The notes under the pieces are model-generated. The model was not told the DNA's origin. It made no database searches and was given only the letters and a program-made list of their open reading frames with translations. From positions 97,798,708 through 97,862,707 of the forward strand of contig OX104127.1 of NCBI GenBank assembly GCA_944470555.2: a stretch of DNA of 64,000 nt. The letters are read 5' to 3'. Source of the stretch: Heterobilharzia americana. Lineage: Eukaryota > Platyhelminthes > Trematoda > Strigeidida > Schistosomatidae. Both the position numbers and the translations under genes were made by a program. The stretch's first letter is position 1, and each line of letters starts with the position of its first letter. Below, in pieces: positions 35,105 through 47,344 of this stretch.

Positions 35105-35285
35105 CAGCAATGTAGTCATGGGGCTCAGACACTACAGCACCTGGTCGGTAACCTGGAGATTACTAGTTGGAATCCTGTCGCAACCTAGATTTTTAGTTCC
35201 CCTTCAACCATCACCCGGTAGCAATGACATGCGTCTCCAAACTTCTGCTTGACAAGTTAGTCAGACTGATAAATTGATATTATAT
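35105..35285 (+). mobile_element. tRNA-derived SINE (family C)
   Basis: tRNA-like head with cggtaacctggag and box B-like agttggaatcctgtcgcaac, then the body ttccccttcaaccatcaccc and ggtagcaatgac. It parallels 30.5 kb. Confidence 0.55.
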
Positions 35286-36940
35286 GATCGGTTAATCAAC
35301 ACAATTATAACTAAAGCACAAATAATAAACAAGATAAACATTCTGTCAACAAGTCCTAATTTCAATGTTTATGCTGTAAACCAGAATTCGAAGGGCTTCA
35401 AACACTTAGTTTGGTAAGCCTACAATACTAAATGAAGTTAGAATACATGCAACCAGCTTAGCAGTCAAGCTAAAATACTCTGAAGAAAAACGTCAATACC
35501 AAATTATTTGTACTCCTAGAAAGACTTACGCCACCTATTATAGAAACCTTTACTGGAAAGTTCACTACTTTTATGCATATTACATTAAAACGACTTTGAG
35601 AATTTTTTCTACGTAGGGTTTTTCACTTAATTATACATCTGAAACAATCCTTGTAAAATACAATGCCAGGGTTTTCAGATAATGTGGAGCTGTGAAAAAC
35701 CTGACTACTTTTTATTTGGATATTCTGATAAGCAGTGAATTATATACAACACCCAACTGCTAGTTAATTGTGCACTTAGAGAAGTGTAGACTTTTTCAAG
35801 ATTTATAGAAGAAATACGTCCATTCACATATTCACTTTACATCCATTCTTGTCCTACACCGATCCACCTACCGAAGTTTAGCCAACCAGGTAGTATCATT
35901 AGCCCTCAAAAAATAGCACAGATGTGCACAAGGTTACTGAGTGAATTCCGATTTCTACGATTCATACTACACCATAGAACACAAACATTATCAAATTATC
36001 TAAAAACTAAATAGTTATGAATATGTAATTCAGTAAAATGACAGTACTCCAGCCTATAATACTTCCATATTTTACATAAGTAATCATTTCTGGTATAAGA
36101 AACTAGTGAGAAAAATGGTGGATTAGGTGCTTTAAAATGAATGTCGCCCACCCCAGTTAGCAGAAAGATATATGATAACGTAAAACATTTCCTACTGCAT
36201 TCATCCACTTTAGTTACATAGCAGATAGAAACAAATGCTATATCAGTTTCATAATATGGGCAAATGTTAGTCATGTGCTTCGATTACGTAAATGAAATGA
36301 GTTTTAAAATCCGTTGAACGTGTCTGCAAACCATGAAAATGAGTATTTGTCTAATCTACTTTTACTATCCCAGTAAGTGCTCTAAGTAGCTACAGGGATT
36401 ACTCCTCTATACCCTTACTTTCTGAAAACTTATTATCTTACTTAAATGGAATGCCTAACAGACTTCATAATGAGTGAATCTTTATCAAACCATTCGTACA
36501 CTACTCAGCTTAGAGAAAAGTACAAAAGTGATGAGGCGAATACCAGCATGAAATACACAACCAACCACTGACTGGATATCTGTCAGGAAAATACTTATTT
36601 TTCCAATGCTTATTCGGATGAATTAATTCACCTGAGACTATATGGAACCACTATCATGGGTCCAGATTATTTTACTTGAAATGGAAACTAACATTTTAAT
36701 TTAACGACCAAAAAACAGCATAACTCAGGCAAACTAATAAAATATATATATCTATTCAGTCTACAAAACTTTTCACCACGTCTTTCCACTGCCTTTTATG
36801 CAGTTATTTTTATTGAAAATACAAAATTGGTTAGAGTAAAGGTATTCAGTATTTGAAATGCCTTCATAATACAGATAAAAGCCTTCTTACTAACGAATCA
36901 ACAAGGTCATATGGACGTGGTGAAGAACATCTGTAGCTCA
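35286..36940. other. No recognised features
   Basis: AT-rich. The 92-codon minus frame at 35996-36274 has no motif and no splice context that I would defend. Confidence 0.4.
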
Positions 36941-36949
36941 GTATGCATA

Positions 36950-37535
36950 ACAATTTTCCGATCTACTTAGGATACAAAAAGGCCCCTTTAGCATTTGCCA
37001 ATTTGCGTCACCTATGGCGCCAACTGGCGAGATATCCAACCCTCTATCGAAGGACGAGCATACTGTACTGCAGTCCGTTCTGTCGTGTTGTATGGCTATG
37101 GGACAAGGTGGTTAAAAGTAGGGGATACGAAGCGGTTACAGGGTTTATATCACTGCTCACGTTTGGTGTAATCACCTTGAGAGCAATTCTGAGGTCAGGT
37201 GAAGGGTACTAGGTAAGACAGAAAATTGAATTAAAGGGATTGTGAACCTTAGTTGACTGAGATGATTTGGATATGTTCTGTGAATGCCAAGCCACTGCCA
37301 CCTACCTCGACGTGCCATGCTAGGGGATGTTGGATTGTTTTGAAAGAGAGTTCAAGGTTCCCAGACTAAGATGTGGCCCCAGTCGATGAAGTCACTGACT
37401 GTTAGTCTGGGGAGATGCAGACTATGTCGTACGGGGTTCTAGAGACAATAAGAATCACTGGTTGAGAACTCTAGATGACACGAATGAAAATCGGTCACAA
37501 TGACCCAGATGTATTCACTAAACAACGTCTTCTAA
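36950..37535 (+). pseudogene. C-terminal region of a different LINE RT
   Basis: Broken plus-strand frames read FANLRHLWRQ near 36990, then TAVRSVVLYG near 37065, and later SRDNKNHWLRTLDDTNENRS near 37440-37500. That is the post-RT tail of a LINE family whose members read AFANLRHLW, AVRSVLLYGCETW and NRSQWRRCIH. It shares the general VLLYG-x-ETW layout with the RTE C-terminus at 10.55 kb but is a separate family. There are several frameshifts. The upstream catalytic RT is absent, as in a 5'-truncated copy. Confidence 0.65.
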
Positions 37536-40285
37536 CGCTTAAATATTCTCATCAACCTTTATCCTTAAACTGCTTATCTTCTCAATTAACTTTTTCTACA
37601 TTGATATCACTCTTCTTCTGCTAGCCAGTTCTTTGTGTATTACTTTGAAGTGTAGCAACTTGGGTCGATGCACTTGTATGCGAGGTTGTACGTTGATTCT
37701 TTCCCTGTCTTCCGTATCTATTTCAATATTATTATTTATATGCCTAAAATATGACTTGAGAAAGTAATTAAACTATGCCATGCATAATCATATTTACAGT
37801 ACTGAGAACAGTTACATTTAGTTGATATGTGATGCTAAAACCCAAACATAATTTTGTTAATGCAACTATTTGGGATAAGCGCTGTTGAACATTCGATAGT
37901 GATCGATGACAAAATGAAAATTAAGGCTGCAGAATAATTAGAAGCAGCTGCCCTTAGGCTAAGTAAATACACAATAACTGTATGAATTTAATTAACAAAT
38001 ATGAACTACCTCATAAATGTACCTCTCTTGTACACTGACTAGTGCATCTAGGAGTATTTTCTGGATCTGATCTATTTGAGTAAATTCAAACGTATTGATG
38101 AAACAGCTGATATCCAGTTGTGTGAGGAAATTCTATTGAATATGGAACGAAATGAATATTTAAAGAAATCTTTTGCCATCATTAAGAGAGAGGAAAAAAA
38201 GAAAGATTAGCCCGTTGCCACTTGTAATACTTCCATGCGACAATCGGATGCTTTTCTAACAAGCTAAAATCTTATGCCGTAAGAATCAAGATAAATGGAG
38301 CCGTATATAATGAAACGCATTTAACAATACTAACTTCTTTACCTGTAAGGAATCCTTAATATATTATTGTTAGGTTCCCTTTATCATCGGCAAATCATGA
38401 AAAATTTGTAAACTTAATGATGAAAATAGAAATACTTGAAATTCATTGAAGTTATTTCAGTACTGTTTTGTGCTAATAAATTATATCCATCATATTTATG
38501 GGTTTATTATACATAAAACACTCTAAATTTGACAAATTAACACACTGAAACCGTACTACTCCGATATGGGGTCATGTTACAAACTAATAGCAATATCGAA
38601 GTTAATGTATCCTTTATAAGCACCGAAAAGAACGATTCCCGTTGTGTTACTTAATAATAAAATTATTGGTTTATCTTAACTGATCCATTTTCATTACGTT
38701 TGTTGCCCTATGGGAATCGTTTTTCTTACCTAATTACTACTGTTATAGCTGCTACACTAAATGTATTACTTAAAGGTTGATTGCTTGAACTTTAGGTTAC
38801 TAATAAAGGTTTTCCACTAAATTTATTACATCTAATTCTTCCCTTTCGTTATGTTTTAATGTTTCAAATATATCTTCTAGACGTATTAAGTACTCTTGTG
38901 GATTTTTAAATTGTTATAAACTAGCCATTTTTAGAATTAATCACAAAAGGATGGAGAAATTTCATGTTAGATGGAAATGAACTTCTGAATGCACAAAAGT
39001 TCACCATAACTTTTTCGAATAGCACATTCTTCTACCGGCTGAATGAACCACTACCACTAAACACTTGACGCTAATCTAACACCAGCCGGCTGCTTCACAT
39101 TATTGTCTTTAATGTTGTTATTATAAACACCATTCAGATACAATGATCATTTTGTTTAAAAACATTGTTTTGGGAGTGAATTTGTTAAAATATTACATGC
39201 TCAGAATCACGTACGGTACCAAACATATTGCATAGAATAAACCTATTATTATTATCATTCTGTGAGGATTTGGATTGGATTCTTCTTGAAAAAAATCTGT
39301 GTTATATTCTCTAGATTTATTTCTGAATGCACACAATTTATTTCCCTTATTCTTTTTCCGAGAAGTCTTGCTCCATCGGTATTTTACTTTTGTACATAGA
39401 CCAGCTTGATTTTTGTTATTATACTAACTGAAAAAGATTCCTATGAATTCTAAAAGCGTTTTCACTGGACATTGGTCCAAGGTAACAGACTATAAAAAAC
39501 CTACGGTTGTATGCTTCTGTCAAGTTGTATCTCTGATAACGCGCTAACTTATATTCATCTAACTGCTACTTTCATGATGAACTCGTTAAAAATGTTTTCT
39601 CTAACTGAACTAACCAGTCTGTTATATTTTCAACTTAAAAATATTTAATATAATTGGAGAAACTAAGAGACTGTTAGATACATCAGTAGCTATTAAAAAG
39701 ATGTAGGTAACTTACTCAAATCTTCAAGAGACCCAGTGAAATTCTTCTGAAATTTGGTATAACAAACTGTAGACTATATTTAATAATGACAAAGCTTCTA
39801 CGTTCATTTGAGCTCATAAACGATCCGTTAGTTCTGTTTAGAGGATTTTCTTGCTTATTAGTTAGTTATTAATTCATTTTAAAATATTTTCAGATGATTT
39901 AACTTACAAGTAACACTGTGCATATAATTCATAGAAACCTTCATAATGATGAAAAGAGTGAAAACCCTCCCTCGATTTTCAAGTTTTGGTCGCTATCAAA
40001 ACAACTAACTGTACAACAACAACTGAACAAAAACGATAAGAAATACCACTAACAACTTCAAAGATGACTGACTTCAGTTAAATTGAAGGGTCAAAGAAGT
40101 CATGACCCCACTCTTAAATAAACAAAACACACCGATAAATGTAGTATTTACGAGACTCCTAAAGTTGAATGTTTCTACTCAAAGTAAGATGGAAAAGATT
40201 TGCGGAGTGAAATAAATTAATTTGACTCCGTGTTGTCTATTGCATTACCGGACAGCCTAAAATATTCAAAACATGAGTATCCGTT
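37536..40285. other. No recognised features
   Basis: About 2.7 kb of AT-rich sequence; the first 200 bases may be the 3' UTR of the LINE fragment. Nothing else supported. Confidence 0.4.
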
Positions 40286-40289
40286 CTAG

Positions 40290-40545
40290 TTAGTTAGTTA
40301 GAGCCAATCGGCAGGAAATCCCGAACCTATTTTTTAAGTTTTTTGGCCCTCATTACCAAGACGTATCTAAAACCTCGAGAAAAATGATCTTCCGTCTGAG
40401 ATTCGGACCTACACCACCCACTCCTGCAGTTAGGAATGTCACCACTGAACTGTCAAGGCCACGATTTACCTCCCGTAAAATTATATTAGACACAATGATT
40501 GGTTACTCCCCAGTGACCAATCAATGTGCAAGTTAAGTTGTTATT
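40290..40545 (-). mobile_element. tRNA-derived SINE (family C), degenerate
   Basis: The minus strand has the leader of the 19.5-kb copy (cactggggagtaaccaatca, then taattttacgggagg) followed by a decayed tRNA-like head (cagttcagtggtgacattcc, box B-like tccgaatctcagac). Confidence 0.55.
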
Positions 40546-42192
40546 CATGTGTAATAATAACAATAATAATAATAGCGACTGAGTTTGATAACATGTCAAG
40601 TTGTTGCATCACAAAAGAATTATTTCACAGTACCTACTCCCCAGTGATGCTTTGCATATTCTAAATTGTCTTCAACTGAATGGAAGAAAAGACATATGTA
40701 TATCTTATACTTTCCTCCTTGATAAAATTTATCAAGAAAAGACAGCATGTGAATTTCATTCTATATAAAATATATTAACAAGTATTCTGAAGAATACCAT
40801 AAAATCAATCCACAGTTTGAAATTGTTCATATCAACAGGAACACATAAGTATTACACGCATATACCTTCAACTGTTGTATTTACGTGTAATCAACATAAA
40901 CTATGCACATAAAAGTTAAACAAAGTCAACGAAATTGACAAAGCTTACTGTCACTGAAACTTAAAATCCGTGTAAATTCTTATTTTTAAGGATTCTTCGA
41001 AAAAGAACAAACTGAAATATACTTTTTTAAAACAGCCTTACTTATATACAATTGAATTAACCTTTAACTAAAAATGATGACCACAGATAAGAAATGTCAA
41101 ATGAATAATACAAATACGCATTCCCAACTTCGAAATCCACTGAACATCATCGTTTCAGACGATATTTTAAATAATCATGAATGAACTATATCTTGTTTTC
41201 ATAGAGTTCCCCGTTTTGTTGATTGCTTTCAATTTTCTATCAGGGAAAATTTCCTAGGAAAATTTAGTTATACAATTGAAAAAGATTAACTGTTTAGATT
41301 TCTGCTTAAAATTCTAAAAGACAATCAGTGACAGAAAAATACCTGAATTCACATAAGTACACAATGTTATGCATGAATGTAAATTGTTTAGGGAACTTTG
41401 ACAGGAGACATTGTTAATGTATAGTGAATATTTTAGTACACTAAAAACATTTAGGTGATTAATGCATGTTAGAGTTGCGTTGAATGACTGAAGCGATTTT
41501 TAGCCTCTATATCCCAATTCCTTTCATCTACTTTGTCATTTTGAACAAAAAAAGCTTAATTCTTCTTAGTTAATAGCTCTCATCCTAAAAGTTTATCCAA
41601 ATGGCTACCGTATTTTTTCATGATTTCAAATATTCTCGTAAATAACAAGAAATTGTGAAACAGACAAGCTAAGAAACATTTGTCAGTCTCATTTTTATTC
41701 TCTAACATAGTATTTTGAATATTCTCTATGCTGCTAATAATGTCTTTTGACTAATACACTGATACAAGAATTTTGTACGCTAATTAGACTTAAGATAATC
41801 AGAACATCCGCTATATCACAGTAAGTTTGATAGTTTTCAAAAAGAATTGTTGTTGAATCCATCATACTATATAAACTACTTTCAGCATTACAATCAGCAA
41901 GAGCGTTTTTGAGTTTATAATTGTATGCTTAGTAGTTAGAATCCTCCTTCAAACGAATATCTTAAGGTTCATGATGAAAGTAGTCGTTGAAATATTCAAA
42001 TTCCACCAATCAGAAAGAACAAGACCAAACTTCATGAGTCTAAAATGTCTCAAAAAAGCGCCGAAGCAATAAAAAGTAATCTGTTTGATTCAGTTCTGCA
42101 TATTTATTGACTCATTTCATGTGTTTCCAGTTACGTCATCTCGATGTTATCTTTATTTCAAGAGGATAATTATCTATCAAACTGATTCAAAT
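40546..42192. other. No recognised features
   Basis: AT-rich, with a short (AAT)n run at 40555-40576. Nothing else supported. Confidence 0.4.
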
Positions 42193-42208
42193 ATGCAAGC
42201 ACTAATGT

Positions 42209-43136
42209 AACCTCGCCTGGTTGACTAGTTACTGATTGTGGTAGATTGGATCATACGGCAAACAGTGAGGAGTGAGAAGATGGGTATATGCTGACTGGAC
42301 CGATGAGAAGACCCTAGAAGATTTGTATTTCGCCGATGATGAGTTATGTCTAATGTCTTGTTGCACAAGCCCGAAAATCTAAAGGCAAAAACCAATAGAA
42401 GAGACACCGAAAACGGTACTTCAAGTGAATGTAGAGAAGATGGAGGTAATAAAGATACAGAACTAACAACAGTGTCAACAACAAGCACCAATCACCATCA
42501 ACGGGAGAAACCTAAATCAAGTAGTCTCTTTCACCTACCTAGGCGGCACAGACGAGGGTGTCAAAACCAGGATTGGAAAAGCAAAACAGGCTTCCATTAA
42601 TCTGAAATCAGTGTGGAGATCTTCTGCACTCAGCTTAAAACGTGAACAACAACCGCATTTTCAACACCAATGTCAAGTTAGTGCTGCTGTATGATTCAGA
42701 AACTTGGCGTGTCATGAAAAGCATTTTCAATAAACTACAGATATTCATTAACAGTTGCCTACGTTGACTCGATACTGAAGATCAGATGGATTGCCAGAAA
42801 GAATAAGCAGCAAGGAACTCTGGCCGGCAACGAACCAACCAAGAACCTATCATCCAACAAATATTCAGAAGAAAGTGGAGATGGATTAGGCATGCACTGA
42901 GAAGGCCGATTGGGGACATCATGCGCCAGGCCAGGCCGTCGAGTGGAATGCAAAGGGGAAACGACAAGTTGGGCATCCGAGGGTGACATGGAGATCATGT
43001 GAGGAAGAAATGATAGCTTGTGAGCAGTTGTGGAGCCAGGTTAGGGAAGCTGTAGAGAACAGAGTGCAATGGAGGTATGCTACTGGAGGCCTATGTTACA
43101 CTAGGAACCCAAGGGAAAATAATACTAATAATAATA
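42209..43136 (+). mobile_element. RTE LINE with large internal deletion
   Basis: It begins with the RTE 5' terminus (aacctcgcctggttgactag, 42209-42228), then jumps within a few bases to tgattgtggtagattgg, which corresponds to about 10079 in the full copy. It continues to the (AAT)n tail at 43136. About 2.3 kb is missing. Flanks atgcaagcactaatgt (42193-42208) and atgcaagtaaatgt (43137-43150) look like a decayed target-site duplication, implying that the deleted form itself inserted. Confidence 0.75.
42233..43120 (+). pseudogene. RTE RT C-terminal remnant
   Basis: Frame pieces read LEDLYFADDELCLMS (the FADD block with an inserted residue), LQVNVEKMEVIK, FTYLGG and KELWPATNQEPIIQQIFRRK. Multiple stops and frameshifts. 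It has no endonuclease and no RT fingers, so it is non-functional. Confidence 0.8.
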
Positions 43137-44035
43137 ATGCAAGTAAATGTTTAAATTGTTCTAGGTTGTAAGCAACTGATGAGAAACTATGCAATAAAAT
43201 CGATGCATGCCATTTTGCTAAAGCTGTTGTTCTCGGTCTATTAAATTTTGTGAAAGGAAAGAATTGTATGAATTTTCAGTAGAATTAACTAGACATAAAT
43301 GTAAAAATTGAAAACGGCTTAAACAATACATGAAGCAATGAACAAAAATTTAAGAACATTCAAGAATCAACTTGTTAGAATCATTCACAAAATGCTGAAG
43401 TCGATGAATGTTTAAAATTATTCACCCACGCATTTTGAATAATAATCTCTTGATATATGTGTTAACTAACAGCAGACTTGCCATTAAATGCAACAGGTTC
43501 TGGATATTTAAACTCTTCACCTTTACGATATTGATCTAAGTTGAAAGGAACAGCCCTAAGGAAACAAATATCATCTTTAAAGATCAGTACGGTCAAAGTG
43601 AAAGAAGTTGATAACTTAACATAATACTTTGAAGTTTACCGATCCCTTCCTTTCGTCTCCTTTTAAGACAGAGGAAAACTAAACTCTACTTTAGCTAACC
43701 ATTTCATATGTTAATGAATTTCATCACTGTATACGAAGCTGTAGGATTTTTTTTGAAGTTATTAATAAATAAGTAAAAATTTATCACCATCATTAGTATT
43801 ATCGGCAACCTTAATTTAGTGTATGCATTTTAACTTACGCTCTCAAAATGTATACTTAGTATTATGTAGAATTGCGTTATTTACTTAACTCGGTGTTATT
43901 ACTGCATTTCTTTCAGCTTGTTTATAAACTATTAGAAGCCAGTGAACAAAATGTATCCACTTTAGTTCATAAATGTTATACTTCCTATTTTAAAAGAAAG
44001 CATTTATCTTATATTTCTTAGTCTAGTAAAATGCT
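43137..44035. other. No recognised features
   Basis: AT-rich; nothing supported. Confidence 0.4.
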
Positions 44036-44445
44036 TATTCAACAGGATAAACCGCATCTGCATCAATGACACCAAGGAGGAAGAAATTAACTTACTGATG
44101 ACAACACTGATATAGAATGGCTACCCGTTGAAATTTATCCACAGGTGCAAAAGTTATGTACCACTGAAAAGTACACAGTGTTCCGTTGATAAGAGAAATG
44201 TATACATCTCATTGCCATTAATAGGTGATTCATACAGCTTTCTTTTTAGGACAAGACTAAGATCAGCCATCTGTAAAACATATTATCATTATAGAGAAGA
44301 AAAAGACCATGTTACAGCACAGACCAAAATAACATATAAACCAGTACATCACATCCCACTGTGTTTATCAATTCACATGTATGTGTGGACACACATATAT
44401 AGGGATGGGTAATCGTGATATGCAGTTAAGGAAGGTTGAACATGT

Positions 44446-44456
44446 ACCTAAGTGGT
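44446..44456 (+). repeat. Target-site duplication, left (Smα composite)
   Basis: acctaagtggt, repeated exactly at 44967-44977; it lies in PLE codons for EHVPKW. Confidence 0.8.
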
Positions 44457-44753
44457 GTTATTGCTTGTATAAACCGTCGCTGATTGGACCGAATTGATCG
44501 GTTTCTATTGGCATATGGGATCCTGTGCGGATGCCTCAATATACTTGTGTGCTAATTACAGTAAAGATGGATAGTGGCTAGCAGACGAGTCCCAAATAGG
44601 AAGAAATGCGCACTCTGGATTCCCCTGCTAGCCACTATCCATCTTTACTATAATTAGGACACAAGTATATCGAGGCATCCGCACAGGATCCCATATGCCA
44701 ATAGAAACCGATCAATTCGGTCCAATCAACGACGGCGTAATACAAGCAATAAC
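44457..44753. repeat. Palindrome within the Smα insertion
   Basis: Arms 44457-44584 and 44625-44753 are reverse complements with few mismatches by eye, around 40 bases. The outer end of the left arm coincides with the insertion boundary. Confidence 0.85.
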
Positions 44754-44886
44754 ACTAAAACTATACCCGCCACACAAGAAGTTCCTATTGTGGCTCGGTG
44801 GTGTAGTGGATAACCTCTGGCGTTTGGAGCGATTGCTCCCAAGTCTGAATACAGGTGGGAACAACATCACTAACTGGGAGGCAGGT

Positions 44887-44935
44887 ACATCCAGCTGACG
44901 AGTCCCAAAGAGGATGAAATGCGCATTCTGGATTC
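44887..44935 (+). ncRNA. Consensus-compatible type I hammerhead ribozyme
   Basis: Helix I: atccag (44889-44894) with ctggat (44928-44933), six pairs. Core CTGACGA at 44895-44901 fits CUGANGA. Stem II: gtcc (44902-44905) with ggat (44912-44915), one G-U pair, loop caaaga. GAA at 44916-44918, A15.1 at 44919. Helix III: the self-complementary atgcgcat (44919-44926). Cleavage would fall after T44927, in an AUU context, which is usually less efficient than GUC. Every invariant base is present. Active hammerheads in Smα elements are established; activity of this copy is inference. Confidence 0.7.
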
Positions 44936-44966
44936 AACTCCTGGCCACTATCCATCTTTACTATGG

Positions 44967-44977
44967 ACCTAAGTGGT
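44967..44977 (+). repeat. Target-site duplication, right (Smα composite)
   Basis: Exact copy of 44446-44456. Confidence 0.8.
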
Positions 44978-45269
44978 TTCAGAACAAATGATCTCAACAG
45001 ATCCAACAAGTGTAGGTGACAAACATCCATCTTCGGTTATTGCTAAACATATACTAGAAACTAACCATAAGATAGACATGAAAACAGCCTACAAATTACT
45101 ACATAAAAGTGGTCAGAGCCGAGTGCTTAAATTTATTGAAGCTCTTTCCATCGGTAAATATAAACCCCCTTTACGCATACAAAAACAATTTGTACTCACG
45201 TTGAACCTACCTTGGTAGTATTGATTTTAATTTTCATACCAAGAGTAACTTGATTAAGGTTATGATTTG

Positions 45270-45345
45270 ACTAAGATAGCCGTAGTTTGGCAGACTATTA
45301 TTTGTACTGGGTGATGATTGAAAGTGAGATGAAAATCTGGAATGC
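45270..45345 (-). mobile_element. Family C SINE tail fragment
   Basis: The minus strand reads aaatctt-like catctcactttcaatcatca then ccc, the body motif of the family C copies at 12.8, 30.5 and 35.2 kb. The tRNA-like head is absent. Confidence 0.4.
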
Positions 45346-45404
45346 TGTCCTTCCTATTCCTATGTTTCATATTAACTTCATTGGCCCTTTTCGTAAATTT
45401 GCAT

Positions 45405-45490
45405 ACAAATAGTTTGACAAGTCCAAGTGTGATCACATTGTCCGAAATGTATAACGCTAATACATCATATATTTCAGATAATCTTCATCT
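45405..45490 (+). repeat. PLE 3'-terminal hairpin motif
   Basis: Contains gacaagtccaagtgtgatca, then ccgaaatgtataacgc and tacatcat, in the order seen at 62.3 kb. It lies about 190 bp downstream of the PLE stop at 45218 and so marks that element's 3' end. Confidence 0.55.
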
Positions 45491-47150
45491 TTTCATTAAT
45501 CTGCTTAAATTTGTCAAAGGGACCAGTTGCTTTGACTAATAATAATAATAGTTCAATTGTTGGTGAACGTTAAAAGTTCAAAGCATTAAAACTCAATGCA
45601 TTCTACTTTAACCTCTACGACATCCAATGAGGTGGACCATGGTTTATTATGTTTTAAGGAAGTCTTTAGGATGTATGAAGGGTGTGTTAAGTTATTTCAG
45701 CAGCGATTCGAAAACTGAAAATTTATGTGAAGTGGTTTTCCATCATGAACTGATATCAGCTGAAAAATAACCAATGAATATTCGACAACCCTAGATTAGT
45801 ATTCTTTAGTAACTCCTTTATACATGACTACACTGATCATCATGGTATATTGTAAACAAACGAAAGTGGAAAATGTGAACGACCAAATTTCAGCTCACTA
45901 GCTGAATAGTAACCTACTAACTAAGGAATCTGAAGATTATAGTTTTCCTTCTCCATAAATTGGTAAGAGATGATCACTATGCAGTTCTAAGTTACATGGA
46001 ACAGCTGATGAGTACTGCCTAATTTCAAGTGACTTTTCAAGATGGTTTCAATTCTTAGAGACAACTCCACATAATAATCACTGGCCCACAAAATGATAAA
46101 ATAAACAATTTGAACTCAATTTATTCAATGAAAGTGTTTTCTGTGCATCAAAAACGACTGTCAACGAAATTATTCGTAACTGTAAACTAAATGTTTCTTT
46201 AATTGACTGGTATATGTAGTTTCTGCGCCTGATGTCTTTATGAAACTCTTCACTTCGCTATGAATAACCTCTTTGAAAGATTAACAAAAGAACTCAGTTA
46301 TCTTTCCGATGAATTATTTTCAGAAGCTGCACATCTGTACTTATAAATACAATTAGAAAACATGCCCATCAGTGGATAGTAAGTCGACACAGGGTCATAG
46401 AAAATTTTTTCTACCATTACAACGTAATAACTGAAAGAACAACATAAGGTGTGTTTTAGAATGTCATTTAGTTGTTTCTAAAACTACAAGGAGGTCGAGT
46501 AATGATCCAGAAAGTGATAGAAAAGATAAGAAAAGAAGAACAACCATTTTGAAATTAACAGCTACAGAACAGCGAAAGGAGATGAAGATGGTAATGTTGA
46601 TAAATAAAATGCAAAAATTTATACGAAGACTATGCCCAACGTAAAATTAAGGATTGGAAGTACCTCTTTCAAATGCAGATATCAGGTCTGAACAAATGAA
46701 TTGTCAAGGTTTCTGATAAGTTCATGTGGTGAGTCGTTACCTCCTTCAAAATGTTTGACTTGACTTAATAAATGACTTTAAGGAAGACTAGTAGAGCGGA
46801 ATGATTGCATTTGACTAGAAATTTAAGGAATGAGTTATTGATCGGTCTGCACTCTCCTATAGTCAGCTATTGAGGACAGCCTTCGAAGATATACTTGAGA
46901 AGAACAAGCTTTGCGTGGCCTGTGTAACTATCTCAATAGGGGCAGATGAGTTGGCAGACACATATGAAAGGGGCTGACAGCAGTAGTTTATCATTCATGC
47001 ACCGTAAAATCAGTTGTTAGCTGGGAAAAAAACATTACGGACTTCAGTCGAAAGGAAGGTCTTCTTCGGTGCTTTGCGCGATCGATTCTATAGTATCTAC
47101 GCCATTGTATTTCTTTTAAATCCAATACTCATCAATAGTATTTTCTTTGG
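45491..47150. other. No recognised features
   Basis: AT-rich, with a short (AAT)n run at 45538-45550. Nothing else supported. Confidence 0.4.
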
Positions 47151-47152
47151 AA

Positions 47153-47300
47153 CTATAGGGGTTCGTGCCTGGTACTGTTTAGCCTACATATTCTGCTCAA
47201 AAAATTTTGTATGTGCTCTGATTTCAACACTGTAAACGTGTCGTCTACATATCGTAACCATATTTTTGGAGCCCGACTTTTATGCCCTGAAGCACAGATT
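47153..47300 (-). pseudogene. PLE RT fragment, minus strand
   Basis: The minus strand reads APKIWLRYVDDTFTVLKSEHI, the RT catalytic block with both Asp present, followed by decayed sequence. It is an inverted relative of the block at 47620-47690 on the plus strand, about 320 bp away. There is no surrounding PLE domain, so this is a fragment. Confidence 0.75.
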
Positions 47301-47344
47301 AAATGACATTTAGATGACGATGATAAATGTTTAGTTCTCATGTA

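Larger units (their letters stand above)
44457..44966 (+). mobile_element. Composite fold-back Smα-like SINE insertion
   Basis: This 510-bp insertion is bounded by one 11-bp duplication. From the left: an inverted partial unit (44457-44584), a 40-base piece of a hammerhead region (44585-44624), then a direct unit with spacer (44625-44790), tRNA-like head (44791-44865: tggctcggtggtgtagtgg as box A) and hammerhead (44887-44935), ending in ccactatccatctttactat. The hammerhead landmark gacgagtccc recurs with a 313-bp period (44584 and 44897), the unit length. A single duplication implies that the inverted and direct parts entered together. Confidence 0.8.
44040..45218 (+). pseudogene. PLE connector and GIY-YIG, split by an Smα insertion
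   Basis: The upstream half (44040-44456) reads KEEEINLLMTTL, NGYPLKFIHRCKS and NVYISLPLIGDS, then a frame-slipped GIY-YIG start (IHMYVWTHIYRDG, from a C-x-CG-x-TYIGR-type block) and NRDMQLRKVEHVPKW. The downstream half (44967-45218) resumes KWFQNK in another frame, then SSVIAKHILETNHKID, RVLKFIEALSIGKYK and the family end KPPLRIQKQFVLTLNLPW. The codons for PKW are duplicated as the target site of the 510-bp insertion. The RT is missing upstream. The insertion is younger than the PLE copy. Confidence 0.85.

Noticed and set aside
35996..36274. 92-codon minus-strand frame
   Set aside because: No recognisable domain, no conserved context; compatible with chance.
40555..40576. (AAT)n run as an RTE 3' tail
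   Set aside because: No RTE coding or 3' sequence precedes it on either strand; treated as a simple repeat.
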